13,853 nt of DNA, from NCBI GenBank assembly GCA_030064795.1, contig JASJEI010000174.1, positions 1 to 13,853 of the forward strand, given 5' to 3'. The stretch comes from Pleurocapsa sp. MO_226.B13 (GTDB lineage Bacteria; Cyanobacteriota; Cyanobacteriia; Cyanobacteriales; Xenococcaceae). The notes under the pieces were generated by a model, which was not told the origin of the DNA, ran no database searches, and worked only from the letters and a program-made list of their open reading frames with translations. Made by a program: the position numbers and the translations under genes. Numbering within the stretch: position 1 is the stretch's first letter; the number at the start of each line of letters is the position of its first letter. This document shows, piece by piece, positions 1 through 6,506 of this stretch.

Positions 1-351
1 GTCCCACGATAGTTAATCCCTTTCCCCCACCAATAATCATTGCTTCTGGTGATACTGGTTTCTAAATTAATTAGTTTCACATCTGGTCTTACTCGCTCCC
101 ATTCCTCCAAGGCATCTCCCCAAATATAATCAAAGCTAACTGGGATTGGAATCGAACCGTTGGCTTGCTCGGCAAGTCGGACATATTCTTTGGCATCATT
201 TAAGATATGGTTCGGGAATAAAAGGATCGCTAGGATGAGGCAAAATTTGGTCAATCCCTCTTCCTGTCATGACATCACCGCCAAGAAATATGACGATTAG
301 ATTCTCTTTGGTGGATAGTTGATTATTAGCTTGAGATTGAGCCTTTTCCAT
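1..351 (-). pseudogene. CapA-like protein, 5' part with a frameshift
   Basis: This is the N-terminal part of a CapA family protein (PGA_cap, poly-gamma-glutamate/capsule-synthesis type, metallophosphatase-like fold). Read on the minus strand from ATG at 351, the protein has the family start motif GGDVMTGRGIDQILPHP, then a stop (TGA) right after EPYLK at about 199. One extra base (the A at 198 on the plus strand) shifts the frame. One frame over, the protein continues without a break to the window edge: DAKEYVRLAEQANGSIPIP, then FDYIWGDALEEWERV, then NLETSITRSNDYWWGKGINY, all typical CapA sequence. The rest of the gene lies outside the window. An upstream extension to 507 is open but looks non-coding, and no clear ribosome binding site precedes 351. 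The gene is either a recent pseudogene or carries a sequencing error; family assignment is firm, the inactive state less so. Confidence 0.8.
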
Positions 352-554
352 GATGTCGAGTATGGTGAATACACCACTATCAAAATTGATTGTTAGCAAG
401 ATAAATAAGAGTGAGTGACAGGATTTCTTTCTGAGTTCCACTAAACAACGCTCACTCTTGGAGAGACAACTATTTATTTTGACTGAAAGTAGTAAAAAAT
501 AATTCAATCCATAGCAATAGAAGTGACGATATAGTTTATATTAAACATTTTATG

Positions 555-583
555 TTAACAATTACAAATAAACAGCATATATT
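555..583 (+). promoter_or_regulatory. candidate sigma-70-type promoter for the first precursor gene
   Basis: TTAACA at 555-560 and TATATT at 578-583 are separated by 17 bases, matching the spacing of a primary-sigma promoter. It would start a transcript near 590, leaving a leader of about 200 bases before the gene at 789. The region is very AT-rich, so a chance match is possible. The rest of 352-788 holds no recognisable gene. Confidence 0.3.
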
Positions 584-659
584 AAAGATTAAACAGATAA
601 AATTAAATTAAGGCATGATAACAAGTAGAAAACTCGCAAAAGCAGCGAATAATTAAAGT

Positions 660-732
660 GTGAGACTTTAAGAATTTAGAAGAATTTAGCCAATATAACA
701 AATTAATAGCTTCAGCTAGCGGTAAGTCTCAC
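660..732. promoter_or_regulatory. 9-bp inverted repeat upstream of the first precursor gene
   Basis: GTGAGACTT at 660-668 and AAGTCTCAC at 724-732 are perfect reverse complements, 55 bases apart. In RNA they would close a large stem-loop in the 5' leader, ending about 40 bases before the ribosome binding site at 773-780. In DNA they could be a pair of operator half-sites. No known family is recognised. Confidence 0.3.
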
Positions 733-788
733 TTATCGAAAAGTTTCCCTGTCAAAAAAAAATGAAGTAACAAGGAGGTGCTTCAATC

Positions 789-1190
789 ATGTTGAAAAAT
801 CATAAAAGTCTCGAAGATTTTGATTGTGTTAGTGACGAAAAACTGTTCAGCGAATTAAATGCTAATGAAGCTAGTCAAATAGCAGGAGGTCAGTTTACAG
901 TTGTACTCGAAGAAATCGGTCAGATTCCATTGCCTGAATCTAGAACACAAGCAGTAGGTCCTAATCCGACAGCAATTCAAATACTTAATGAAACGTCATT
1001 GACGTTAAATTATGGTCTTGTGTACGATACTTTCAGTGATAATACAATTGCACCAGACGAAACCCAAACTTTCTTTGGTCAGCAACAACTAGCCGCAGCA
1101 GGTTGGGATAGCAACCTTGCCAGGTCGGGTATACAATTGGATCTTGAGTTGCTCAAACCAGAATTCCAATACGCTTTTAGGATAGTTTAA
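789..1190 (+). CDS. double-glycine leader precursor, 133 aa (secreted cargo 1)
   Basis: A small protein with a bacteriocin-type leader. The leader ends FSELNANEASQIAGG: Leu23 at -12, Glu27 at -8, Ile31 at -4 and Gly33-Gly34 at -2/-1, fitting the LSxxELxxIxGG rule for C39 peptidase substrates. Cleavage after Gly34 would release a 99-residue core starting QFTVVLEEIGQIPLP. The core is acidic, has no cysteine (the only Cys, residue 13, is in the leader) and looks beta-rich, for example around ILNETSLTLNYGLVYDTF. It is much longer than usual bacteriocin cores and I do not recognise its family. The ATG at 789 has a strong ribosome binding site, AAGGAGGTG (772-780), 8 bases upstream. The C39 ABC exporter and HlyD adaptor downstream on the same strand are the probable secretion machinery. 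The leader assignment is strong; bacteriocin, signal or structural roles are all guesses. Confidence 0.85.
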   Translation: MLKNHKSLEDFDCVSDEKLFSELNANEASQIAGGQFTVVLEEIGQIPLPESRTQAVGPNPTAIQILNETSLTLNYGLVYDTFSDNTIAPDETQTFFGQQQLAAAGWDSNLARSGIQLDLELLKPEFQYAFRIV

Positions 1191-1206
1191 TTGACAGCTC
1201 TTCCAA

Positions 1207-1264
1207 AAGGGGGGGTCACAAGCGACGACTATACTCCGAATGAAATAGGTACATGCCCCTCCTT
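1207..1264. other. G-run/C-run inverted repeat after the first precursor gene
   Basis: AAGGGGGGG at 1207-1215 can pair with CCCCTCCTT at 1256-1264 (nine pairs, one a G-U), closing a 40-base loop, starting 17 bases after the stop codon. There is no T-tract, so it is not a textbook terminator. It could limit read-through or protect the transcript end. Confidence 0.25.
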
Positions 1265-1430
1265 AAATATGGGATTGATGGGTTGAGTTAAGCCACACTT
1301 TTCTGGTAACAGAGAAATCTTTGGGCTTTATTATTCAAGCTTCTGGGAAGTTGTCTAACAGTCAAAATTCCCAACCTGAACATAATGAAACAAAATCTAG
1401 TCGGGGATAATTTCCTCGACTTTTCTTTTA

Positions 1431-1619
1431 GAATACTTTGAAGGACAGCGCAGTAAGTACTTTTAATCAGAGCAGATTTGTTAGATTGGTTCTGGAGCGT
1501 TGGAATCTACTGTTAAACAAATTGATAGGCAAACCAAGGTTTCGGGAACGCAATGGATTATTGAGAATACTACTCATTTGTTAGCTCATTGATGTACTTA
1601 TCTCAACGGTTTTATTTAG
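1431..1619 (+). pseudogene. decayed transposase C-terminus, ISKra4-like
   Basis: One plus-strand frame over 63 codons reads EYFEGQRSKYF, stop, SEQIC, stop, then IGSGALESTVKQI, VSGTQWIIENTTHLLAH, stop, CTYLNGFI, stop. From memory of the family, ISKra4-type transposases of cyanobacteria end in a closely similar block (IGSG-x-ESTVKQI ... SGAQW ... VLAHRCAYLNG). The premature stops are TAA at 1464, TAG at 1482 and TGA at 1590; the last sits where the family has Arg and is one base from CGA. No N-terminal part was found upstream, so only the tail of the element survives and it cannot be active. It shows that the space between the two precursor genes once received an insertion, perhaps splitting a tighter operon. 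Family name from memory; decay seen directly. Confidence 0.65.
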
Positions 1620-2189
1620 GGAGAACTGCTAAGCGCGATCGCTCTCTTGTTAAGGTGAAGTGCTTCCTTTTACTTATACCAATTCCCTAAAATAATGCTA
1701 CACATTATTCTCCCAGTCCCCTAGTCCCCTAGTCTCCCCGTCAAGCATCTGTAGTAACTTTAAATATAAACGGTATTATGCCTCCTGTTTAATACCAAAG
1801 TATAGTCTACTTAATTAAACACTGCTGTAATTTGTTCAGTCGAGAAGCATAAAATCTAATATGCTCAAGATACAATTGATGTAAAAAATTGCAAATTTAT
1901 TGCAAATATCTAGAAATTAGATAGATAGAATAAAGGTGAGATTAATAAGTGAAAAACTCCAGTTGAAAGAAGAAAAGGAGTTTGAGAGTATAAGAATTCA
2001 GGAAATATGACAATTCAAGAACTTCAGCTACCTGGAAGGCTAACTTATCAGAGAAATTGAAGTAATTAGACTACAAGAAATAAGGCAGCGCAAAAGCTTT
2101 ACCGCAATATAAATCCTATGGGCGATAGTTCTGCGATCGCTTGTTGCTAGCTTTGCCGCTCTAATTTTTACTCATTGGAGGTGAGAATA
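1620..2189. other. non-coding gap before the second precursor gene
   Basis: No convincing gene. It contains a short repetitive tract of AGTCCCCT-like units at about 1713-1737, common genomic noise in cyanobacteria. It also has a 7-bp hairpin GGTATTA/TAATACC (1772-1796), another AAACTCC/GGAGTTT around 1954-1983, and a 17-codon ORF at 2007-2060 (MTIQELQLPGRLTYQRN) with no good ribosome binding site. The AT-rich part from about 1860 to 1930 probably carries the promoter of the gene at 2190. Confidence 0.5.
1888..1907. promoter_or_regulatory. ATTGCAAAT direct repeat, one helical turn apart
   Basis: ATTGCAAAT occurs at 1888-1896 and again at 1899-1907, an 11-base period that puts both copies on the same DNA face. 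It lies in AT-rich sequence about 290 bases before the second precursor gene. This arrangement suits a regulator binding as a head-to-tail pair, but no specific factor can be named and chance is possible. Confidence 0.25.
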
Positions 2190-2543
2190 ATGACAACTGA
2201 ATTATGGCAAGAACTTGAAGATAAACAAGCAGAAAGACTTGTAGGTGGTACTCAGACAACTACGGGAGTAATCACAGGTCTTGGTGCGACTCGATGGGCA
2301 AACTCTGTAACCATTGACAACAAAAATCATCCTGTAACGACTGAAACTGCAACAGGTAGTGAAAGGGGCAAGTTTTCCTGGAGTTCAGATGAAATCCCCA
2401 ATGCTTTTGATGTAGCCTACCTAGCTTACTGGGGTGGTCAAGAGGTCACCATAACCTATTCAGAATATGTTTTGTCTCCTCATGCCGATCCTGATGGAGA
2501 TAACCTGCAACCTTTGTATCTCGTAGGAATCGAGTTCGGGTAG
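2190..2543 (+). CDS. double-glycine leader precursor, 117 aa (secreted cargo 2)
   Basis: A second substrate for the adjacent C39 exporter. The first 20 residues, MTTELWQELEDKQAERLVGG, form a short double-glycine leader: Leu9 at -12, Gln13 at -8, Leu17 at -4 and Gly19-Gly20 at the cut site. The 97-residue core is cysteine-free and rich in Thr, Ser, Gly, Trp and Tyr, suggesting a beta-sheet domain. It includes AYWGGQEVTITYSEY (79-93) and DPDGDN (100-105), an acid-rich loop like those in calcium-binding repeats, though one loop alone proves nothing. It shows no obvious similarity to the core encoded at 789. ATG 2190 is chosen over an in-frame TTG at 2175 because GGAGGTG (2177-2183) is a strong ribosome binding site 6 bases before the ATG and would lie inside the longer version. 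The exporter gene starts 82 bases after the stop. Family not recognised. Confidence 0.85.
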   Translation: MTTELWQELEDKQAERLVGGTQTTTGVITGLGATRWANSVTIDNKNHPVTTETATGSERGKFSWSSDEIPNAFDVAYLAYWGGQEVTITYSEYVLSPHADPDGDNLQPLYLVGIEFG

Positions 2544-2625
2544 TAAAGAGATAAAAAGATTGAGCTTTCAGGTTTGACGATCCAGGTAGGCTGCACGTGG
2601 CAGCGCTTCCTACTAAGGTGTGAAA

Positions 2626-4845
2626 ATGAGATACTCCCTTGTCCGACAACATTCTGAAGAAGACTGTGGTGCAGCCTGTCTAGCCACGGTAGCCAAACAC
2701 TACGGACGCACCTTTGCCCTGTCTCGCGTCCGCGAAGCTGTCGGTACTGGGGCAAGAGGTACTACGCTACTGGGTTTAAGTCGGGGTGCAGATGGGTTGG
2801 GATTCCATGCTCGTCAGGTAAGAGCTTCGGAACAACTGATTGACCGAATCAACGAAGTTCCCCTGCCAGCTATCATTCACTGGAAGGGAAACCATTGGGT
2901 AGTATTACACGGACAAAAGCGTCATAAATATGTCATTGCCGATCCTGGCATCGGTATTCGCTACCTCACTCGTCAGGAATTGATCAGGGGTTGGCGCAAC
3001 GGCATTATGCTACTCTTACAGCCAGACGACACTCGCTTTTATCAACAAGCAAACGATAAGGTGGGCGGGTTTGAACGCTATCTGGCGAGGGTTTGGCCCT
3101 ATCGCTGGCTGCTGGCACAGGCAATTGCGATCAACATTGCCATTGGACTGCTATCCCTTGCCTCCCCGATCATGATGCAACTGCTCACTGATGACGTGCT
3201 AGTGCGGGGGGATACCCAACTTTTGGCGACTGTGGCGATCGCCGTCATCGCCATGAACTTGTTTAGAAGTGCAGTAGGCTTAGTCCAGTCTCATCTGATT
3301 GGTCACTTTGGGCAGCGGCTGCAATTGGGATTGATCCTGGAATACGGGCACAAACTGTTGAGCTTACCTTTAGATTACTTTGAAGGACGACGCAGTGGGG
3401 AAGTAGTCAGTCGGATTGCCGATGTTAATGCCATTAATGCCCTGGTTTCTCAAGTTGTCCTGGGATTGCCCAGCCAATTTTTTATCGCCCTAGTTTCCTT
3501 GGGCTTTATGCTTTTCTACAGTTGGGAACTGACTCTGGCATCTTTGGTAGCTTTTGTCATCGTCACAGTAGTTAACTTGTTGTTTCTGCCCGCCTTGCGG
3601 GCTAAAACTCGTAATATGATCGTTCTTGGCACAGAAAACCAAGGCTTTCTGGTAGAAACCTTTCGCGGTGTCCAAGTACTCAAAACCACCCAAGCTACCC
3701 CCCAAGCTTGGCAAGAATATCAGACCAATTATGGTCGCTTGGCTAATCTGGGTTGGAGTACGATGAAGTTAGGACTCTACAGTGGCACTCTCACTGGTAT
3801 TCTTTCTAGTTTCACCAGTATTGGCTTACTGTGGTTAGGCAGCTACCTAGTAATTAATGGCACGTTAAGCATCGGTCAGTTGCTGGCTTATAACGGCATG
3901 AGTGGCAACTTCCTCGGCTTTTTGGGTGCAGCGATCGCTTTAATCGACGAGTTTATTACGGCACAGATCGTGATTCAACGCCTTACAGAAGTAATTGATG
4001 CTACTTCAGAAGATGCCAATGAGTTCCAAAAACCTGGGGCTGAAATTCCAGAAGCTGCCGATATTATCTGTACTAACCTCAACTTTCATCATGCTGGCAG
4101 AGTTGACTTATTACAAGATTTTTCCCTCACCATCCCTGGCGGGAAAGTCACTGGTCTGATTGGCAAATCTGGTTGTGGTAAAAGTACTCTTGCTAAACTA
4201 GTTGCTGGTTTATATTCCGTCCAGTCTGGCAATATACGCTATGGTTCCTATAATCAGCAAGACCTCGCCCTCGAATTCCTGCGACAACAGGTCATGCTGG
4301 TACCTCAAGAAGCCCACTTTTGGAGTCGCTCGATTATTGACAACTTTCGCTTTAGCTATCCCCAAGTTACCTTCGACCGCATTGTGGAAGCTTGTCAGAT
4401 AGCTGGCGCTGATGAGTTTATCAGCGAACTACCCGACAAATATCAAACCGTATTGGGAGAATTTGGAGCCAATCTGTCTGGTGGTCAAAAACAGCGATTG
4501 GCGATCGCTAGAGCCATCGTTACTGAGCCGCCCATTCTAATTTTAGATGAATCAACTGGCTCTCTCGACCCAATCAGTGAAGCACAAGTATTAGATAATC
4601 TGTTATCTCATCGACAGGGCAAAACCACAATCGTGATTAGCCATCGTCCCCAAGTGATTAGGCGTGCAGATTGGATTGTGATGTTAGAGAAAGGACATTT
4701 GCAAATTCAAGGTACTCCCGAACAGTTGCGCTCTATTGTTGGCGATCACCTAGACTACCTAGATAGCATTACCCCATCTAAAAAGAGTTTCCTAGCCAAA
4801 TCCTGTAACTTTCACCCTAATGGTGGCTCTCCAGCCCGTAGTTAA
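2626..4845 (+). CDS. C39 peptidase-containing ABC transporter (PCAT), 739 aa
   Basis: An inner-membrane exporter that cuts double-glycine leaders and pumps out the core using ATP. The N-terminal peptidase C39 domain (about 1-135) has the motif QHSEEDCGAACLA, with oxyanion Gln8 and catalytic Cys14, then His90 in NHWVVLHG and Asp106 in ADPGIG, so all catalytic residues are present. Transmembrane segments of an ABC type-1 exporter span roughly 160-450. The ATPase domain follows: Walker A GKSGCGKST (513-521), Q-loop Gln561, signature LSGGQ (617-621), Walker B ILILDE (637-642) and H-loop His673. Length is normal for a PCAT. ATG 2626 is preferred to GTG 2620 because AAGG at 2615-2618 is well placed only for the ATG. 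A HlyD gene follows after 41 bases, so the two likely form the inner part of a type 1 secretion route; a TolC partner is not in the window. Confidence 0.96.
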   Translation: MRYSLVRQHSEEDCGAACLATVAKHYGRTFALSRVREAVGTGARGTTLLGLSRGADGLGFHARQVRASEQLIDRINEVPLPAIIHWKGNHWVVLHGQKRHKYVIADPGIGIRYLTRQELIRGWRNGIMLLLQPDDTRFYQQANDKVGGFERYLARVWPYRWLLAQAIAINIAIGLLSLASPIMMQLLTDDVLVRGDTQLLATVAIAVIAMNLFRSAVGLVQSHLIGHFGQRLQLGLILEYGHKLLSLPLDYFEGRRSGEVVSRIADVNAINALVSQVVLGLPSQFFIALVSLGFMLFYSWELTLASLVAFVIVTVVNLLFLPALRAKTRNMIVLGTENQGFLVETFRGVQVLKTTQATPQAWQEYQTNYGRLANLGWSTMKLGLYSGTLTGILSSFTSIGLLWLGSYLVINGTLSIGQLLAYNGMSGNFLGFLGAAIALIDEFITAQIVIQRLTEVIDATSEDANEFQKPGAEIPEAADIICTNLNFHHAGRVDLLQDFSLTIPGGKVTGLIGKSGCGKSTLAKLVAGLYSVQSGNIRYGSYNQQDLALEFLRQQVMLVPQEAHFWSRSIIDNFRFSYPQVTFDRIVEACQIAGADEFISELPDKYQTVLGEFGANLSGGQKQRLAIARAIVTEPPILILDESTGSLDPISEAQVLDNLLSHRQGKTTIVISHRPQVIRRADWIVMLEKGHLQIQGTPEQLRSIVGDHLDYLDSITPSKKSFLAKSCNFHPNGGSPARS

Positions 4846-4886
4846 ATCCACTCTCATGTTGAAGAGTCAATGTTCTTTAACTCGTC

Positions 4887-6392
4887 ATGCTAGAACAATC
4901 TAAATCGGACTTTTTACCTCAAGCTCAAGTTAATGAATTTTTGCCACCCATCAGTCGCTGGCTGAATGTTGGTGGGCTGATTATCGTCGCTGTTGTCGGG
5001 TTAGCCATCCCTCTCGCTTCCGTGACTAAATATAAAGTTACTGTTAGAGCACAGGCAAACGTCCGACCTGCTGGAGAATTGCGATTGGTTCAGGCTAGTA
5101 CAGAAGGTTCAATCATCCAAGTTTTGGTCGAAGAAAATCAACTGGTCGAAAAAGGGGATATTATTGCCACTATTGACGATTCTCGACTGCAAACTCAAAA
5201 GAGTCAATTACAAAACAGCATTGTACAAGCCCGATTACAAATAGTTCAAATTAACGCCCAAATTAGTGCTCTCAATAGCCAGATTTTAGCCGAAACTGAC
5301 CGAACTGAGCGCGCTGTTGCCTCTACTAAAGCTGAGCTAGAACGCCGTCTGCGGGAATATCAAGATAGGCTGATTACTACCGTCGCTGATGTCGAAGAAG
5401 CCGAAGCAAATTTAATGCAAGCCCAAGAAGAATTGCAAGAGGGACAGGCACAGTTAAAGTCTGCCCAAGCTAACTTAAGGTCAGTTGAAGCTGCTTTCAG
5501 TGCCGCTCGAACCAAACGAGACCGATATAAACCAATTGTAGAATTGGGTGCTTTATCTCAAAATCAATTTGAAGAGGCACAATTAGATGTCCAACGGCAA
5601 GAACAAGCAGTGGAGGCACAAAAAGCAACAGTTGAAGCTCAACAGCAAACAATCGAAAGGTTACAACAAGGAGTTAAGGCAGCAGTTGCTAGGTTAAAAC
5701 ATGTTCAAGCTAGTCTGAAACCCAGTTATGCAGAAGTGGAGATCGCGCGATCGCGCATTGCCCAAGAACAAGCCAGCGGTCAAGTTACCCTTGCCACCTT
5801 AAACAAAGAAAGAGAAGCTCTACTTCAGCAACGGATTGAAATCAATAAGCAGCTAGAACGAGACGTTCGCGAACTTCAGCAAGTAGAAATCGATCTGGCT
5901 AAAACTACGATTACTGCTACAGCCAACGGTATTATTTCCCAACTTTTTTTACGTAATCCTGGTCAAACTGTTCGCTCTGGAGAGGAAATCGCCCAAATTG
6001 TTCCCAGTAATGCTGCCTTGGAGGTAAAAGCGGCAGTTTTACCAGGGGATATTGGCAAAGTAGAAAAAGGTCAAAAAGCTCAAATGCGAGTATCTGCATG
6101 TCCTTATCCCGATTACGGCACTCTTGATGGTACGGTCAGTCAAATCTCGGAAGATACTATTAAACCTCAAGCAAGTGATGCGGCTAACACCTTGACCACT
6201 TCTAGTCAGAAGGGTAATACTGTTAATGCTTTCTACGAGGTCACGATTCAGCCAGACACTCTCACTCTAGATCGGGGGAAACAGCAATGTGTCATCCAGT
6301 TAGGAATGGATGGGAGAGCCGATATTGTTACCAAAGAAGAAACTTTGCTCCAATTCCTACTTAGAAAAGCAAAGTTGCTCGCAGATTTTTGA
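4887..6392 (+). CDS. HlyD-family periplasmic adaptor, 501 aa
   Basis: The membrane fusion protein linking the ABC transporter to an outer-membrane channel. A short cytoplasmic stretch precedes one membrane segment (about 27-46, GGLIIVAVVGLAIPLASV). A split lipoyl/barrel-sandwich domain follows, first half near 55-98 (EGSIIQVLVEENQLVEKGDI) and second near 337-372 (GIISQLFLRNPGQTVRSGEE). Between them lies a very long Gln/Glu/Ala-rich coiled coil (about 100-335) that would span the periplasm. The beta-barrel region is about 373-480, and the tail GMDGRADIVTKEETLLQFLL is typical of HlyD proteins. It starts 41 bases after the PCAT gene with no strong ribosome binding site, suggesting co-transcription and perhaps coupled translation. 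Its place next to a C39 exporter and two leader-bearing proteins makes it part of their export machinery. The next gene is convergent. Confidence 0.94.
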   Translation: MLEQSKSDFLPQAQVNEFLPPISRWLNVGGLIIVAVVGLAIPLASVTKYKVTVRAQANVRPAGELRLVQASTEGSIIQVLVEENQLVEKGDIIATIDDSRLQTQKSQLQNSIVQARLQIVQINAQISALNSQILAETDRTERAVASTKAELERRLREYQDRLITTVADVEEAEANLMQAQEELQEGQAQLKSAQANLRSVEAAFSAARTKRDRYKPIVELGALSQNQFEEAQLDVQRQEQAVEAQKATVEAQQQTIERLQQGVKAAVARLKHVQASLKPSYAEVEIARSRIAQEQASGQVTLATLNKEREALLQQRIEINKQLERDVRELQQVEIDLAKTTITATANGIISQLFLRNPGQTVRSGEEIAQIVPSNAALEVKAAVLPGDIGKVEKGQKAQMRVSACPYPDYGTLDGTVSQISEDTIKPQASDAANTLTTSSQKGNTVNAFYEVTIQPDTLTLDRGKQQCVIQLGMDGRADIVTKEETLLQFLLRKAKLLADF

Positions 6393-6489
6393 GTCTCAAT
6401 AAGAAAGGATTGGAATTAAGATTATCGCTCTCCAATTGTTATAGCAGTAGCCATATAGATTAGGACATCGGGTACTTGAAGATGATGCT

Positions 6490-6506
6490 CTTGAACTAAA
6501 TTCAAG
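6490..6506. terminator. small hairpin between convergent hlyD and htrA genes
   Basis: CTTGAA and TTCAAG (6490-6495 and 6501-6506) form a 6-bp stem with a 5-base loop, directly next to the htrA stop codon (6507-6509). It could act on either strand, but the stem is AT-rich and no T-tract follows, so terminator function is doubtful. The rest of 6393-6489 shows nothing else. Confidence 0.25.

Noticed and set aside
196..507. Upstream extension of the CapA frame to 507
   Set aside because: The added 52 residues look like translated AT-rich non-coding DNA; the family N-terminus fits the ATG at 351.
1428..1455. Stretch nearly identical to 3368-3395 in the ABC transporter gene (EYFEGQRS versus DYFEGRRS)
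   Set aside because: Looks like a duplicated transporter piece, but the same frame runs on into a transposase signature and the similarity ends at once on both sides, so coincidence is more likely.
1713..1737. AGTCCCCT-like tandem units as a CRISPR or regulatory array
   Set aside because: Only about three short, imperfect units without spacers; common low-complexity sequence in cyanobacteria.
2007..2060. 17-codon ORF MTIQELQLPGRLTYQRN as a third small precursor or leader peptide
   Set aside because: No Gly-Gly motif, no good ribosome binding site and too short to judge; could be a relic of a precursor start.
2446..2755. Minus-strand ORFs overlapping the end of cargo 2 and the start of the transporter
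   Set aside because: Shadows of well-supported plus-strand genes.
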